Counted from the first letter of the stretch, positions 44,736-56,530 are shown. The stretch is 64,000 nucleotides of DNA from Hyphomicrobiales bacterium (GCA_900468535.1 UBTY01000009.1:186001-250000), one strand, 5' to 3'. Numbers and translations are program-made. Notes: a model not told the origin generated them from the sequence alone.

Positions 44736-45353
44736 TCAGGACAAATCAATCCTTTTTGAGCCCGTCGCCGAAATCCATTGTCGTGTTTTTTCTTCCGGGC
44801 TCTCGTTCAAGGTTATGTCGGTGACGACAGCCGCGCTGTCAGCGCCGTGTTCGAAGACGCCGTCTATCCGATCGATATTCAGCCCGCCGATCGCGACCAG
44901 TGGAAGCTCGCCGACGAGCGATTTCCAGTGACGAAGCCGCTCCAGGCCCTGCGGCGCCCATTTCATCTGCTTGAGTATCGTCGCGTAGATGGGGCCGAGC
45001 GCGACATAATCAGGGCTGGCTGAAAGCGCCGCCGTCAGTTCCGCCGCGTCGTGGGTCGAGACGCCAAGCTTCAATCCGGCGCTTCGGATCGCTCCGAGGT
45101 CGGCATCCGCGAGGTCCTCCTGTCCGAGATGGATAAAGTCGCAGCCCTCTTCGATTGCAAGACGCCAGTAATCGTTGACGATCAGCTGGCACCGATTGGC
45201 TGCGCAAATGTCCTTCGCACTGCGAATCTCTTTTCGCAGCTCCGTCTCACTGCGGTCCTTGATCCGCAACTGAACGAGCTTGACGCCAAGCGGAACAAGC
45301 CGGGCTATCCATTCGGAGCTATCCACGATCAGGTAAAATGGATCGAGCTTCAT
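44736..45353 (-). CDS. thiE: Thiamine phosphate synthase
   Basis: 205-residue TIM barrel joining the thiazole and HMP-pyrophosphate moieties to thiamine phosphate. Seen: [19 protein letters not shown], the Mg/pyrophosphate region [10 protein letters not shown], and [20 protein letters not shown] and AIGGLN are the phosphate-binding loops. Last of the five thi genes, with its start 4 bases inside thiG. No thiD (HMP-P kinase) is present in the window, so that step is encoded elsewhere. Confidence 0.92.
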   Translation of the reverse strand: MKLDPFYLIVDSSEWIARLVPLGVKLVQLRIKDRSETELRKEIRSAKDICAANRCQLIVNDYWRLAIEEGCDFIHLGQEDLADADLGAIRSAGLKLGVSTHDAAELTAALSASPDYVALGPIYATILKQMKWAPQGLERLRHWKSLVGELPLVAIGGLNIDRIDGVFEHGADSAAVVTDITLNESPEEKTRQWISATGSKRIDLS

Positions 45354-46123
45354 GCAAAGACAGCCTTTCCGATGACGGGTGTGGAGGGTGCCGCCATATC
45401 GCGCGGCTCAAGCATTCCGGCTTCGTAGGCCTGTCGCCCTGCGTCGATCGCCTTGGCAAAAGCACTGGCCATTGCCGTAGGATCGCCGGCGCCGGCAACC
45501 GCGGTATTGAGCAGGACAGCATCGAAGCCCAACTCCATGACCGCAGTTGCATGGGACGGGCGCCCGATACCGGCGTCGACGATCAGCGGAACATCGGGGA
45601 AGTGAGCGCGCATCGCCCTGAGCGCCGATGGATTGAGCGGGCCGGCGGCACTCCCGATCGGTGCGCACCAGGGCATCAGTACCTTGCAGCCCGCTTCCAG
45701 CAGCCGCTCGGCTACGACGAGGTCGTCAGTCGTGTAGGGGAAGACCTCGAAGCCTTCGCCGGTAAGAATACGCGCGGCTTCGACGAGGCCGAAGACATCC
45801 GGCTGCAGCGTGTCGTGGTTTCCTATGACCTCGAGTTTGATCCAGTTCGTCGCGAAGACCTCGCGCGCCATCTTGGCTGTCAGCACGGCTTCCGACACGC
45901 CGTGGCAGCCGGCGGTATTCGGCAGAACGCGGACGCTGAGCCCTCGGATCATCTCGAAGAAGGCACCACCGTTTCGGCCACCCGCAGCTTCGCGGCGGAG
46001 AGAGACTGTCACGATTTCCGTTTCTGACTGGCGGACTGCTTCGGAGAGCTTCAGGGGCGAAGGGTATCGGGCGGTGCCTAAGAGCAGCCGGGATTCGACA
46101 TCTGTTCCATAGAATGTGGGCAT
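45350..46123 (-). CDS. thiG: Thiazole synthase
   Basis: 257-residue TIM barrel that forms the thiazole ring from deoxyxylulose phosphate, dehydroglycine and ThiS-thiocarboxylate. The Schiff-base Lys is in NWIKLEVIG, and [16 protein letters not shown] and [11 protein letters not shown] are conserved phosphate/substrate blocks. It follows thiS by 2 bases and overlaps thiE by 4, so all three are coupled. Confidence 0.95.
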   Translation of the reverse strand: MPTFYGTDVESRLLLGTARYPSPLKLSEAVRQSETEIVTVSLRREAAGGRNGGAFFEMIRGLSVRVLPNTAGCHGVSEAVLTAKMAREVFATNWIKLEVIGNHDTLQPDVFGLVEAARILTGEGFEVFPYTTDDLVVAERLLEAGCKVLMPWCAPIGSAAGPLNPSALRAMRAHFPDVPLIVDAGIGRPSHATAVMELGFDAVLLNTAVAGAGDPTAMASAFAKAIDAGRQAYEAGMLEPRDMAAPSTPVIGKAVFA

Positions 46124-46125
46124 CG

Positions 46126-46323
46126 TCAGCCTCCTTGCATCGGAGACAGGATCTCGATCCTGTCGTTATCGTTGAGTGCGCAATCCATGCGGTCCTCGCG
46201 ATGGACGAGTTCGCCATTGACAGCAGTTGCCAGCCAGTCGCCCTCGTAGTCGAGCGACGTCAGCAATTCGGAAAGTGTCGATGCTCCGCTGTCGTGGGAT
46301 TCTCCGTTGATGATCAATCTCAT
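46126..46323 (-). CDS. thiS: Sulfur carrier protein ThiS
   Basis: 65-residue ubiquitin-like protein ending in GlyGly (SPMQGG), whose C-terminus is thiocarboxylated to give sulfur to ThiG. The block [15 protein letters not shown] is typical. Start overlaps the thiO stop by 4 bases. No thiF is nearby. Confidence 0.95.
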   Translation of the reverse strand: MRLIINGESHDSGASTLSELLTSLDYEGDWLATAVNGELVHREDRMDCALNDNDRIEILSPMQGG

Positions 46324-47294
46324 AGGGATCTCTCTCCTCTCGGGTGGTCGCTGAAGGCAAGGTCAACAGCTTCCGCCGCCATTGTCGGCGCGAGCAGAAA
46401 GCCGTGCCGATAGAGCCCGTTCAGCGTGATGACGTTGCCGTGGCGAGCGACGCGCGGGAAATTGTCGGGGAATGCCGGACGGACGCCGGCGCCTGTTTCT
46501 GTCACGATGGCATCGGCAAACGCCGGATGCAGGGTATAGGCCGCGTTGAGCAGTTCCATCAGCGACCGGGCTGTGATCGGGCCTGAAAATTCCGTCTCGA
46601 TCATTGTGGCGCCGATCATGAAGCGGCCTTTGGCGCGGGGGACGATATAGACGGGAATACGTGGATGCAGCAGGCGGACGGGCCGAGCAAGGGCTATCTC
46701 GTCGGTCGCGAGGTAGAGCATTTCGCCCCTGACGCCACGCAGGCCGGGGAGGGTTCCGATGCGGGCCGCGCCGGTACAATCGATAGTGCGATCGTAGCCG
46801 TCATCCCCGTCGGCCTCGGCCGTGAAAGTCACGCCCGCAGCGGTGAGATTGGCGCGGAGCGCCATCAAAACCTGCCGCGGATCGAGATGGGCTTCTCGCG
46901 GCAAGAACAGACCCTCGCGAAAGCGGCCGGCAAGACTGGGCTCCAGCGCAGCGATCTCTGCCTCGTCAAGCCAATGATATCCTGTCGTCCGGCTAGCGAA
47001 CCGCCTTAGCTCGCTTTGATCGCGCGGTGGCGCGAGCACCAGCGTACCGTTTCTCGTCACAAGGTCGGGCAGGATCGCCTCCCAACGGTCAGGAGCGTCC
47101 TCGCCTCTTTCCAGCACCGAAGCGTCAGCACTTTCGCGCTCGCACCAGGGCGCGAGCATTCCGCCAGCGAGCCAGGAGGCCGCGCCGGCGAAGTTTGCGT
47201 GCGGCTCCAGCATGATGACATCTGCGCCGCGGCTTTGCAGCTCGTGCGCCACGGTGAGGCCGGCGACGCCGGCCCCTTTGACAAGAACACGCAT
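46320..47294 (-). CDS. thiO: Glycine oxidase ThiO
   Basis: 324-residue FAD enzyme that oxidises glycine to dehydroglycine for the thiazole ring. Starts MRVLVKGAGVAGLTVAHELQ (dinucleotide fold); later blocks are SWLAGGMLAPWCERE, DPRQVLMAL and NGLYRHGFLLAPTMA. The ATG at 47294 is 1 base after the thiC stop; frames further upstream overlap thiC and are not protein-like. It is the aerobic alternative to ThiH. Confidence 0.93.
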   Translation of the reverse strand: MRVLVKGAGVAGLTVAHELQSRGADVIMLEPHANFAGAASWLAGGMLAPWCERESADASVLERGEDAPDRWEAILPDLVTRNGTLVLAPPRDQSELRRFASRTTGYHWLDEAEIAALEPSLAGRFREGLFLPREAHLDPRQVLMALRANLTAAGVTFTAEADGDDGYDRTIDCTGAARIGTLPGLRGVRGEMLYLATDEIALARPVRLLHPRIPVYIVPRAKGRFMIGATMIETEFSGPITARSLMELLNAAYTLHPAFADAIVTETGAGVRPAFPDNFPRVARHGNVITLNGLYRHGFLLAPTMAAEAVDLAFSDHPRGERSL

Positions 47295-47295
47295 C

Positions 47296-49330
<2,035 letters not shown>

Positions 49331-49512
49331 CCCCTGGTGAATGCCTCAACGGTAGGCCGGGTGATCCGAATCGTCAAGCACCGGTCCGGTAATGCGGAAT
49401 CAGCTGATCGAGAGCGACTACAAAACGCTGTGGTTATCTGCAGGAAATAGATATGGGAATCAGTGGCTTGTCATTTCACGCCAAAACAAGAAAGCGGTGG
49501 CGTGTGGCAAAG

Positions 49513-49547
49513 CCCAAAAACACAAAAGCCTCGGAGAACCGAGGCTT
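49513..49547 (-). terminator. Rho-independent terminator after tRNA-Gly
   Basis: On the minus strand AAGCCTCGG (49547-49539) pairs perfectly with CCGAGGCTT (49534-49526), loop TTCT, followed by TTGTGTTTTT. It lies 20 bases beyond the tRNA 3' end. Confidence 0.85.
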
Positions 49548-49566
49548 AAAGCGTCTTTAGGAAAAC

Positions 49567-49641
49567 TGGAGCGGGCGAAGGGATTTGAACCCTCGACCCC
49601 AACCTTGGCAAGGTTGTGCTCTACCCCTGAGCTACACCCGC
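49567..49641 (-). tRNA. tRNA-Gly (anticodon GCC)
   Basis: On the minus strand the cloverleaf is complete: acceptor GCGGGTG/CGCCCGC with one G-U pair, D arm GCTCAGGGGTAGAGC, anticodon arm CAACCTTGCCAAGGTTG with GCC in the loop, T arm GAGGGTTCAAATCCCTT, discriminator T and encoded CCA. It reads GGC and GGU glycine codons and has its own terminator. Confidence 0.95.
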
Positions 49642-49896
49642 TCAATCCACATCGGTCCGGGGTAGTTGTGAGGACCGTGGGCGCCACCTTGCGGCGACGG
49701 GCGCTATATCGCCCAAACGATTTTCAAATGCAACAGGGAAATGACGGAAAATCGAAGAAAAATTTCGAAGGCCGATGTCTATTGGTCGAGAAGGCCGCAA
49801 ATGCAGGCAAAAGCGGCGATTGTGAACATTGCAAAAGATCGATCCGGAACTTAATCAGGACGTCAATCACTGCGTCACGCCCAGACAGGATCCGAA

Positions 49897-50406
49897 ATGA
49901 CCGACGTCAAACCCAAGACCGCCGACGATCTATTCACGTTTCTGGATGGGTTGGGAATCAAGCACAGCACGAAGACGCATGCTCCGGTCTTTACCGTTGC
50001 CGAATCGGTTGCCCTGCGAGACGAGATTCCGGGTGGGCACACGAAGAACTTGTTCGTAAAGGACAAAAAGGATCAGTTCTTCCTGCTCACCGTCGAAGAA
50101 AACGCGACGGTCGACCTGAAGACCGTCCATACGTTGATCGGCGCCGCAAGCAAGGTATCCTTCGGCAAGCCGGAAAAGCTCCTGGAATATCTCGGCGTCG
50201 TGCCCGGCTCCGTGACCGCGTTTGGCGCAATCAATGATACGGGCGGCAATGTCACCTTCGTTCTCGATGCGGAGCTGATGAAGGAGGATATCGTCAACTG
50301 CCATCCGCTTTCCAACGATGCCACGACCTCGATCGGCAGTGCGGACCTCGTTCGATTTATGGAAGCGACGGGCCACAAGCCGCTTGTCTTGAAAGTGACG
50401 TCCTGA
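49897..50406 (+). CDS. YbaK/ProXp-type tRNA-editing protein
   Basis: 169-residue free-standing INS-domain protein of the YbaK/PrdX family. The catalytic-site region GGHTKNLFVKDKKDQFFLL with its invariant Lys, and the later GGNVTFVLDAELMKEDIVNCHPL and TTSIG, fit ProXp-ala (PrdX), which removes alanine from mischarged Ala-tRNA-Pro. Discrimination from other ProXp subtypes is by overall likeness only. It lies 255 bases from the tRNA-Gly gene (the gap shows nothing I can identify) and 53 bases before the thioredoxin-TPR gene. Confidence 0.85.
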   Translation: MTDVKPKTADDLFTFLDGLGIKHSTKTHAPVFTVAESVALRDEIPGGHTKNLFVKDKKDQFFLLTVEENATVDLKTVHTLIGAASKVSFGKPEKLLEYLGVVPGSVTAFGAINDTGGNVTFVLDAELMKEDIVNCHPLSNDATTSIGSADLVRFMEATGHKPLVLKVTS

Positions 50407-50459
50407 CATACGATTTTAGCGCTAGAAAAGCCGGCTGACCGGCACGGCGGGAGATACCC

Positions 50460-51422
50460 ATGAGCGGCAACGACAACCCTTACAGCAATTCCTATGGCCA
50501 GATGTCTGCTTCGGCGAGCTTCGGCGCGGCGCCGGCGGCTGCCGGAGGCTACATCAAGGACACGACCACCGCGACCTTCGCGAAGGATGTCATCGAGGAG
50601 TCCCGTAACCAGCCGGTACTCGTCGACTTCTGGGCGCCCTGGTGCGGTCCCTGCAAGCAGCTTACGCCCGTTATCGAGAAGGTCGTGAATGAGGCCGAGG
50701 GACGCGTCAAGCTGGTGAAAATGAATATCGACGATCATCCGTCGATCGCTGGCCAGCTCGGCATTCAGTCCATTCCCGCGGTCATCGCCTTCGTCGGCGG
50801 GCGTCCGGCTGATGGTTTCATGGGAGCCGTGCCTGAAAGCCAGATTCGCGAGTTCATCGATCGAGTTGCCGGTCCGGCCGGAGCTGATCAGGCGGCAGAA
50901 ATAGAGGCCGTGCTGAAGGAAGCCGACGAACTGCTTGCCGGCGGAGACGTCAATGGTGCCGCGCAGCTCTACGGGGCTGTCATGCAGGCAGATCCCGAGA
51001 ATGCCAAGGCGCTTGCCGGCATGGCAAACTGCATGATTGCCGCCAATCAGCACGAACGGGCACGCGAAGCTCTGACGGACCTTCCCGAGGCGATTGCCAA
51101 CGATGCCGCTATACAGGCCGTGCTCAAGAAGCTCGAGCAGATCGAAGAGGCCCGCAAGCTCGGCGATCCCGTTGCACTCGAACACGAACTCGTGACAAAT
51201 CCGGACGCCCATGAAGCCCGGCTGAAGCTTGCGAAAATCCGCAACGTCGAGGGCAGCAGGGACGAGGCGGCGGACCATCTGCTCTACATCATGCGCAAGG
51301 ACCGCAGCTTCGATGACGACGGTGCTCGCCGCCAGCTTCTGCAGTTCTTCGACGTTTGGGGCTTCAAGGATCCGGCAACAGTTGCTGCCCGCCGCAAGCT
51401 TTCGGCGATGCTCTTCTCGTAA
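50460..51422 (+). CDS. Thioredoxin-TPR fusion protein (YbbN/CnoX-like)
   Basis: 320 residues. Thioredoxin domain about 45-140 with active site WCGPC in VDFWAPWCGPCKQLTPV and the cis-Pro loop IQSIPAVIAF, followed by TPR-like helices (EADELLAGGDVNGAAQLYGAV and similar). E. coli CnoX/YbbN has SXXC instead of CXXC; this protein keeps both cysteines, so it may have real disulfide reductase activity in addition to the holdase role. CGGGAG precedes the start. Confidence 0.9.
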   Translation: MSGNDNPYSNSYGQMSASASFGAAPAAAGGYIKDTTTATFAKDVIEESRNQPVLVDFWAPWCGPCKQLTPVIEKVVNEAEGRVKLVKMNIDDHPSIAGQLGIQSIPAVIAFVGGRPADGFMGAVPESQIREFIDRVAGPAGADQAAEIEAVLKEADELLAGGDVNGAAQLYGAVMQADPENAKALAGMANCMIAANQHERAREALTDLPEAIANDAAIQAVLKKLEQIEEARKLGDPVALEHELVTNPDAHEARLKLAKIRNVEGSRDEAADHLLYIMRKDRSFDDDGARRQLLQFFDVWGFKDPATVAARRKLSAMLFS

Positions 51423-51523
51423 GTTTATTGCGTTGACCCTTGCGTTTTCGGAGGGGTACTCCACATTTCCGTAGGTGCGGGCGCGGGGTTTTCCCGCCCT
51501 GCCAGGATGCGGGACCAGCCTTG

Positions 51524-52180
51524 ATGCAAGTGGGGAATGCAAGATATCTCAAGTCCGGTGATCTGCCTGATGCGATCGCTGTCTTTCCTTTGGCGGGTGC
51601 GCTGTTGCTGCCCACCGGCCAGTTGCCGCTCAATATCTTCGAACCGCGCTATCTTGCGATGTTCGATGCAGCGCTTACGGGAAACCGACTGATCGGAATG
51701 GTGCAGCCGGCGCTCGGCGAAAGCGACGCAAACCTCGCGTCCGTGGGTTGCCTTGGCCGAATCACATCCTTTGCCGAAACCGGGGATGGCCGGTACATCG
51801 TTTCTCTGACCGGCATTTGCCGTTTCCGACTGCTGGAAGAGAAAGATACGCACAACCCCTTCCGAATCTTTCGGATCGCGCCTTTTATCGCCGATCTTTC
51901 CGCGCGCGATGAAGAGGACGCGGTGGATCGCGCGGCACTTCTGACAGCCTTCAAGGCCTATCTCGACGCCAACAAGCTGGAAGCGGATTGGGAGAGTGTC
52001 GAGCGTGCCAGCAATCTGACGCTGGTAAACTCGCTTGCGATGATGTCGCCCTTCGGACCGGCCGAGAAGCAGGCGCTTCTCGAAGCGCCTGATTTGAAGA
52101 CGCGGGCAGAAACGCTGATCGCCATCACGGAGATCGTGTTGGCGCGCGTCTTCGGTGACTCCGACACCGTTCTGCAGTAA
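51524..52180 (+). CDS. LON N-terminal (substrate-binding) domain protein
   Basis: 218 residues from the ATG at 51524 (MQVGNARYLKSGDLPDAIAV). Only the Lon protease N-terminal domain is present: FPLAGALLLPTGQLPLNIFEPRY and LIGMVQP, with a helical C-terminal part. No ATPase or protease domain. Widespread in alphaproteobacteria next to a Trm112-like gene, as here; function unknown, perhaps substrate recognition. A start at 51440 would add a low-complexity, unconserved extension. Confidence 0.88.
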   Translation: MQVGNARYLKSGDLPDAIAVFPLAGALLLPTGQLPLNIFEPRYLAMFDAALTGNRLIGMVQPALGESDANLASVGCLGRITSFAETGDGRYIVSLTGICRFRLLEEKDTHNPFRIFRIAPFIADLSARDEEDAVDRAALLTAFKAYLDANKLEADWESVERASNLTLVNSLAMMSPFGPAEKQALLEAPDLKTRAETLIAITEIVLARVFGDSDTVLQ

Positions 52181-52189
52181 GAAACTGCC

Positions 52190-52378
52190 ATGGACGAAAA
52201 ACTAAGCCGTGTCGATCCCAAGCTGCTTGAGCTTCTCGTGTGCCCTTTGACGAAGGGGCGACTGACCTACGATCGCGAGCACAACGAGCTCGTGTCGGAA
52301 AAAGCACGCCTTTCCTATCCGATCCGCGACGGCATTCCGATCATGCTGGTATCCGAGGCGCGTAGTCTCGACGACTGA
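52190..52378 (+). CDS. Trm112-family protein (YcaR-like)
   Basis: 62-residue protein with the family pattern [23 protein letters not shown] and [12 protein letters not shown]. In other organisms Trm112 activates methyltransferases; the bacterial role is unclear. It has one Cys only, so no zinc ribbon. It begins 9 bases after the LON-domain gene and is probably co-transcribed. Convergent with the ubiH-type gene (12-base gap). Confidence 0.9.
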   Translation: MDEKLSRVDPKLLELLVCPLTKGRLTYDREHNELVSEKARLSYPIRDGIPIMLVSEARSLDD

Positions 52379-52390
52379 AGCCGCGAGGCT

Positions 52391-53605
52391 TTAGATCGTC
52401 TGCCCGGCGAGCAGTCTCGGATTATCAGGGGCCGTCGTACCGGCCGCCTGGCCGATAAAGAAGGATTTGAGGCCGGGCAAGCGCTCGACGATCCCGAGGC
52501 CCACATCGCGGGCGAGGCGGATCGGCGCCAGATCGTTGGAAAACAGCCGGTTCAGCACATCGGTGGTCACGCCCATTCGGAACGTGTCGAAGCGCCGCCA
52601 TGCCTGATAGCGTTCCAGCGTGTTGATCGAGCCGATATCCAGGCCGAGCCGGTCGGCCTCAACGATTGTTTCGGCAAGCGCGGCTACGTCCTTGAAGCCG
52701 AGATTGAGACCTTGGCCGGAGATCGGATGGATGCCGTGCGCCGCGTCTCCTGCAAGGGCGAGGCGAGGCGCGACGAAGGCGCGGGCAAGCGTCAGGCCAA
52801 GCGGGAAGGCGCGCTTGTCACCGACGACCTTGATGGCGCCGAGCTTGTGTCCGAAGCGGCGCTCCAGCTCTTCCTCGAAAACGAGATCGTCCGAGCGCAC
52901 CAGCCGGGCGGCCTCCTGCGTCGATTCCGTCCACACCAGCGAGGATCTGTTGTTCTTCAATGGCAGGATGGCAAAAGGGCCGGCGGGCAGGAAATGCTCT
53001 TCGGCGCAGCCGTTGTGCGGACGTTCGTGCTCGACCGTCGCCACGATGCCGGACTGGCCGTAATCCCAGCTGACAGTCTTGATGCCGGCGAGTTCGCGGA
53101 CGTGGGAGCGGACGCCGTCGCACGCGACCACCAGTCTCGCGTCAATGGTTTCGCCGTTGGAAAGAGTGACTTCGGCGTGCGTATCACCACTGTTCAGCCC
53201 GGTTGCACTTACCCCGTGGTGGATTTCGATGCCCAGGCGCCCGCAGGCGGCGCGAAGGGCCCGCACGAGCGAGAGGTTTGGAACCATATGGGCAAACGGC
53301 CGTCCATCCTGGACCTCGCCATCGAAGGTGAGAAAGACGGGCCGGACCGGATCCGACGTCTTCGAATCGGTCACGATCATCTTGTTGATCGGCTGGGCGT
53401 CCGGCTCGATCTCGTTCCAGATGCCGAAGACCTCGAGCATTTTCGTCGCCGCGGCAATAATCGCCGAGGCGCGCATGTCCTTTTCCCAGGCGCCGGCGGG
53501 AGCCGCCTCAACGATGGCGACATTCAAGTGCGGCGCCGCTTGCTTGACCGCCACGGCAGCCGAAAGGCCGACATAACCTGCACCAACAACCAGCATGTCC
53601 CGCAT
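52391..53605 (-). CDS. UbiH/UbiL-type FAD monooxygenase, ubiquinone biosynthesis
   Basis: 404-residue class A flavoprotein hydroxylase. N-terminal GxGxxG in MLVVGAGYVGLSAAVAV, the DG motif VVACDGVRSHVRELAG, and the FAD-ribose motif LALAGDAAHGIHPISGQGLNLGFKD, whose HP-GQGLN form is characteristic of ubiquinone hydroxylases. It adds a hydroxyl to the ring of a polyprenyl phenol. Which carbon (UbiH, UbiF or the alphaproteobacterial UbiL) cannot be decided from sequence alone. Divergent from tesB. Confidence 0.88.
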   Translation of the reverse strand: MRDMLVVGAGYVGLSAAVAVKQAAPHLNVAIVEAAPAGAWEKDMRASAIIAAATKMLEVFGIWNEIEPDAQPINKMIVTDSKTSDPVRPVFLTFDGEVQDGRPFAHMVPNLSLVRALRAACGRLGIEIHHGVSATGLNSGDTHAEVTLSNGETIDARLVVACDGVRSHVRELAGIKTVSWDYGQSGIVATVEHERPHNGCAEEHFLPAGPFAILPLKNNRSSLVWTESTQEAARLVRSDDLVFEEELERRFGHKLGAIKVVGDKRAFPLGLTLARAFVAPRLALAGDAAHGIHPISGQGLNLGFKDVAALAETIVEADRLGLDIGSINTLERYQAWRRFDTFRMGVTTDVLNRLFSNDLAPIRLARDVGLGIVERLPGLKSFFIGQAAGTTAPDNPRLLAGQTI

Positions 53606-53690
53606 AGCGTCTCGTTCCGTTCCTTGTGAATATCGTATTGATCTATATAGATCATCGGCACCGCACTTCCTACGTCCGGAGCCCTACAAA

Positions 53691-54575
53691 ATGACGCACA
53701 ACACCGAAAAGCCGACGGCAATGGAGACGCTGCTATCGACGCTCGACCTTGAGCCGATCGAGGTGGACATTTTCCGTGGTGTCAGCCCGCAGGTCGGCTG
53801 GCAGCGTGTATTTGGAGGTCAGGTCATTGCCCAGGCGCTGATGGCGGCGCAGCGAACCGTCGAGCGCGAACGTCTCGTGCATTCGCTTCACGCCTATTTC
53901 ATGCGGCCGGGGGATCCTTCGGTGCCGATCGTCTATCAGGTCGAGCGCATTCGCGACGGTTCCAGCTTCAACACGCGCCGGGTTGTCGCCATCCAGCACG
54001 GAAAGGCAATCTTCGCGCTTTCGGCTTCTTTCCAGATCGAGGAGCCGGGTTTTGATCACCAGATCACCATGCCTGACATACCCATGCCGGAGACGCTGCT
54101 CGACGAGCAGCAGATCGCCAGGCAATATCTTGCAAATGCACCGGCTGCGATCCGCAAATACTGGGAGCGTGAGCGACCGATCGAAATCCGGCCGGTATCG
54201 CTGACCCACTACTTTTCGGACAAGAAGCTCGATCCGGTGCAGCATGTCTGGGTGCGTGCGACGGGGCCGGTGCCGGATGATCGGCTCTACCAGGCCTCGG
54301 TGCTTGCCTACCTGTCGGACATGACGCTGCTCGATACCTCACTTTATCCGCACGGAACGTCGATCTTCGACCAGACCATTCAGGTCGCAAGCCTTGATCA
54401 TTCCATGTGGTTTCACCGGCCGATACGGTTCGATGATTGGTTGCTGTTCACGCAGGACAGCCCTTCCGCATCAGGAGCGCGAGGGTTGACGCGCGGTAGT
54501 CTCTTTACGCGAGATGGTGTCCTGATTGCGTCGGTCGCTCAGGAGGGCCTGATTCGTAAAAGGGCAAATGAATAA
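53691..54575 (+). CDS. tesB: Acyl-CoA thioesterase II
   Basis: 294 residues from the ATG at 53691 (MTHNTEKPTAMETLL), with GGAG upstream. Double hot-dog fold: FGGQVIAQALMAAQRTV and LHAYFMRPGDPSVPIVYQVERIRDG in the first half, YLSDMTLLDTSL (active-site Asp) and ASVAQEGLIR (active-site Gln) in the second. Hydrolyses medium and long acyl-CoAs. An upstream in-frame start at 53595 overlaps the divergent ubiH-type gene and is unlikely. Confidence 0.93.
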   Translation: MTHNTEKPTAMETLLSTLDLEPIEVDIFRGVSPQVGWQRVFGGQVIAQALMAAQRTVERERLVHSLHAYFMRPGDPSVPIVYQVERIRDGSSFNTRRVVAIQHGKAIFALSASFQIEEPGFDHQITMPDIPMPETLLDEQQIARQYLANAPAAIRKYWERERPIEIRPVSLTHYFSDKKLDPVQHVWVRATGPVPDDRLYQASVLAYLSDMTLLDTSLYPHGTSIFDQTIQVASLDHSMWFHRPIRFDDWLLFTQDSPSASGARGLTRGSLFTRDGVLIASVAQEGLIRKRANE

Positions 54576-54579
54576 TTTA

Positions 54580-54595
54580 TGTGCATATTTGCACA
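54580..54595. promoter_or_regulatory. Inverted repeat upstream of glnK, possible enhancer site
   Basis: TGTGCA-TATT-TGCACA is a perfect dyad 100 bases upstream of the sigma-54 promoter, a usual distance for an NtrC-like activator. The sequence has GTGC...GCAC, not the GCAC-N7-GTGC order of the NtrC consensus, so the binding protein is uncertain. Confidence 0.35.
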
Positions 54596-54696
54596 TTTGG
54601 ATATTTTTTAAGCGGTTATCGCGCGATCATTTGCCTCATTATTGGCTATGCATTTTATAACCTTTATTTTTCAATAACTTAGTTTTTGTCCCGAAT

Positions 54697-54713
54697 CTGG
54701 CACGCCCCTTGAA
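54697..54713 (+). promoter_or_regulatory. Sigma-54 promoter of glnK-amtB
   Basis: CTGGCACGCCCCTTGAA carries the -24 element TGGCAC and a -12 TTGAA, with 10 bases between GG and the GA that replaces the consensus GC. It fits nitrogen-limitation control of glnK-amtB by sigma-54. It lies 86 bases before the glnK ATG, downstream of the dyad at 54580. Confidence 0.8.
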
Positions 54714-54780
54714 TGTATATCGCCGGTCGCTGTTCGTTGAACGTCAGCGGCAAGGAGAGTCGGCTCCGCGCCGAGGATAA

Positions 54781-55137
<357 letters not shown>

Positions 55138-55165
55138 GAACGGCTGAGCAAGGAGCTTTTTTCCA

Positions 55166-56530
55166 ATGTCAATTTCGAAGTTTTCTTCTCATTTTGCGCG
55201 TCTCGGCGCTGCGTCCGCTGCGCTCCTCGCGCCGGTCGTTGCCTTCGCGCAGGATGCAGCCACCACGGCTGCTCCGGCTGCTGCTGCCGCTCCGGTTCCG
55301 GACAAGGGCGACACCGCCTTCATGTTCATTTCCACCCTGCTCGTTCTCTTCATGATCCTGCCGGGCCTCGCTCTGTTCTACGGCGGTCTCGTCCGTGCGA
55401 AGAATATGCTTTCGGTTCTGATGCAGTGCACGATGGTTGCCGCTGTTCTGATGCTCATCTGGGTCATCTACGGCTACTCCTTCGCATTCGGCGGTTCCGA
55501 CAGCCCCTATTGGGGCGGTACGGCCAAGCTCTTCCTCGCCGGTGTAACGAAAGACTCGACGGCATCGACCTTCTCGCAGGGCGTGGTCATTCCTGAGTTC
55601 ATCTTCGCGATGTTCCAGATGACCTTCGCCGCCATCACGCCTGCCCTGATCGTCGGCGCCTTTGCCGAGCGCATCAAGTTCTCGGCAGTCGTGCTGTTCT
55701 GCGCATTGTGGGCAACCTTCGTCTACTTCCCGATCGCTCACATGGTCTGGGACGCAAACGGCCTGCTCTTCAAGATGGGCGCTCTCGACTTCGCTGGCGG
55801 CACGGTCGTTCACATCAACGCCGGCGTTGCCGGTCTTATCGGCGCGATCATGGTCGGCAAGCGCACTGGCTACGGCAAGGACATGATGGCTCCGCACTCG
55901 ATGACGCTGACCATGGTCGGTGCATCCATGCTGTGGTTCGGCTGGTTCGGCTTCAACGCCGGCTCCAACCTCGAAGCTTCGGGCGGTGCAATGCTTGCAA
56001 CGGTCAACACCTTCATCGCCACGGCTGCTGCCATCGTTTCGTGGGCGGGCGTCGAAACGCTTACCCGCGGCAAGGCATCGATGCTCGGCGGCGCTTCCGG
56101 TATGGTCGCCGGTCTGGTCGCCATCACGCCTGCTGCAGGTATCGTTGGTCCGATGGGCGCGATCGTCATGGGTCTGCTCGTTTCGCCGCTTTGCTACTTC
56201 TTCGTCTCTGTCGTGAAGAACAAGTTCGGCTACGACGATACGGCTGACGTCTTCGGCGTCCACGGCATCGGCGGCATGTTCGGCGCAATCGCGACCGGCG
56301 TATTCGCCAGTGCTTCCCTCGGTGGCGTCGGCTATGCCGAAGGCGTTACCATGAGCGGTCAGGTCGTTACGCAGCTGACGGCGATCGTCACCACGATCAT
56401 CTGGTGCGGTATCGGCTCTGCGATCCTCTACAAGGTCGTCGACATCATCGTCGGCCTGCGTGTTACGGTCGAAGCCGAGCGCGAAGGTCTCGATCTCGCA
56501 ACGCACGGCGAAGCCGCTTACCACTCCTAA
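55166..56530 (+). CDS. amtB: Ammonium transporter
   Basis: 454 residues: a cleavable signal peptide (ending VVAFAQ-DAA), an Ala-rich spacer and 11 membrane helices. The pore twin-histidines are in GGTVVHINAGVAG and DVFGVHGIGGMFG. FYGGLVRAKNMLS and the FGWFGFNAGS pore block are family signatures. A cytoplasmic tail of about 25 residues interacts with GlnK. It follows glnK by 28 bases in one operon and ends at a terminator. Confidence 0.96.
   Translation: MSISKFSSHFARLGAASAALLAPVVAFAQDAATTAAPAAAAAPVPDKGDTAFMFISTLLVLFMILPGLALFYGGLVRAKNMLSVLMQCTMVAAVLMLIWVIYGYSFAFGGSDSPYWGGTAKLFLAGVTKDSTASTFSQGVVIPEFIFAMFQMTFAAITPALIVGAFAERIKFSAVVLFCALWATFVYFPIAHMVWDANGLLFKMGALDFAGGTVVHINAGVAGLIGAIMVGKRTGYGKDMMAPHSMTLTMVGASMLWFGWFGFNAGSNLEASGGAMLATVNTFIATAAAIVSWAGVETLTRGKASMLGGASGMVAGLVAITPAAGIVGPMGAIVMGLLVSPLCYFFVSVVKNKFGYDDTADVFGVHGIGGMFGAIATGVFASASLGGVGYAEGVTMSGQVVTQLTAIVTTIIWCGIGSAILYKVVDIIVGLRVTVEAEREGLDLATHGEAAYHS

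Noticed and set aside
54580-54595. Calling the dyad upstream of glnK an NtrC site
   Set aside because: The half-sites are in the opposite order to the NtrC consensus, so it is listed only as a dyad of unknown binder.
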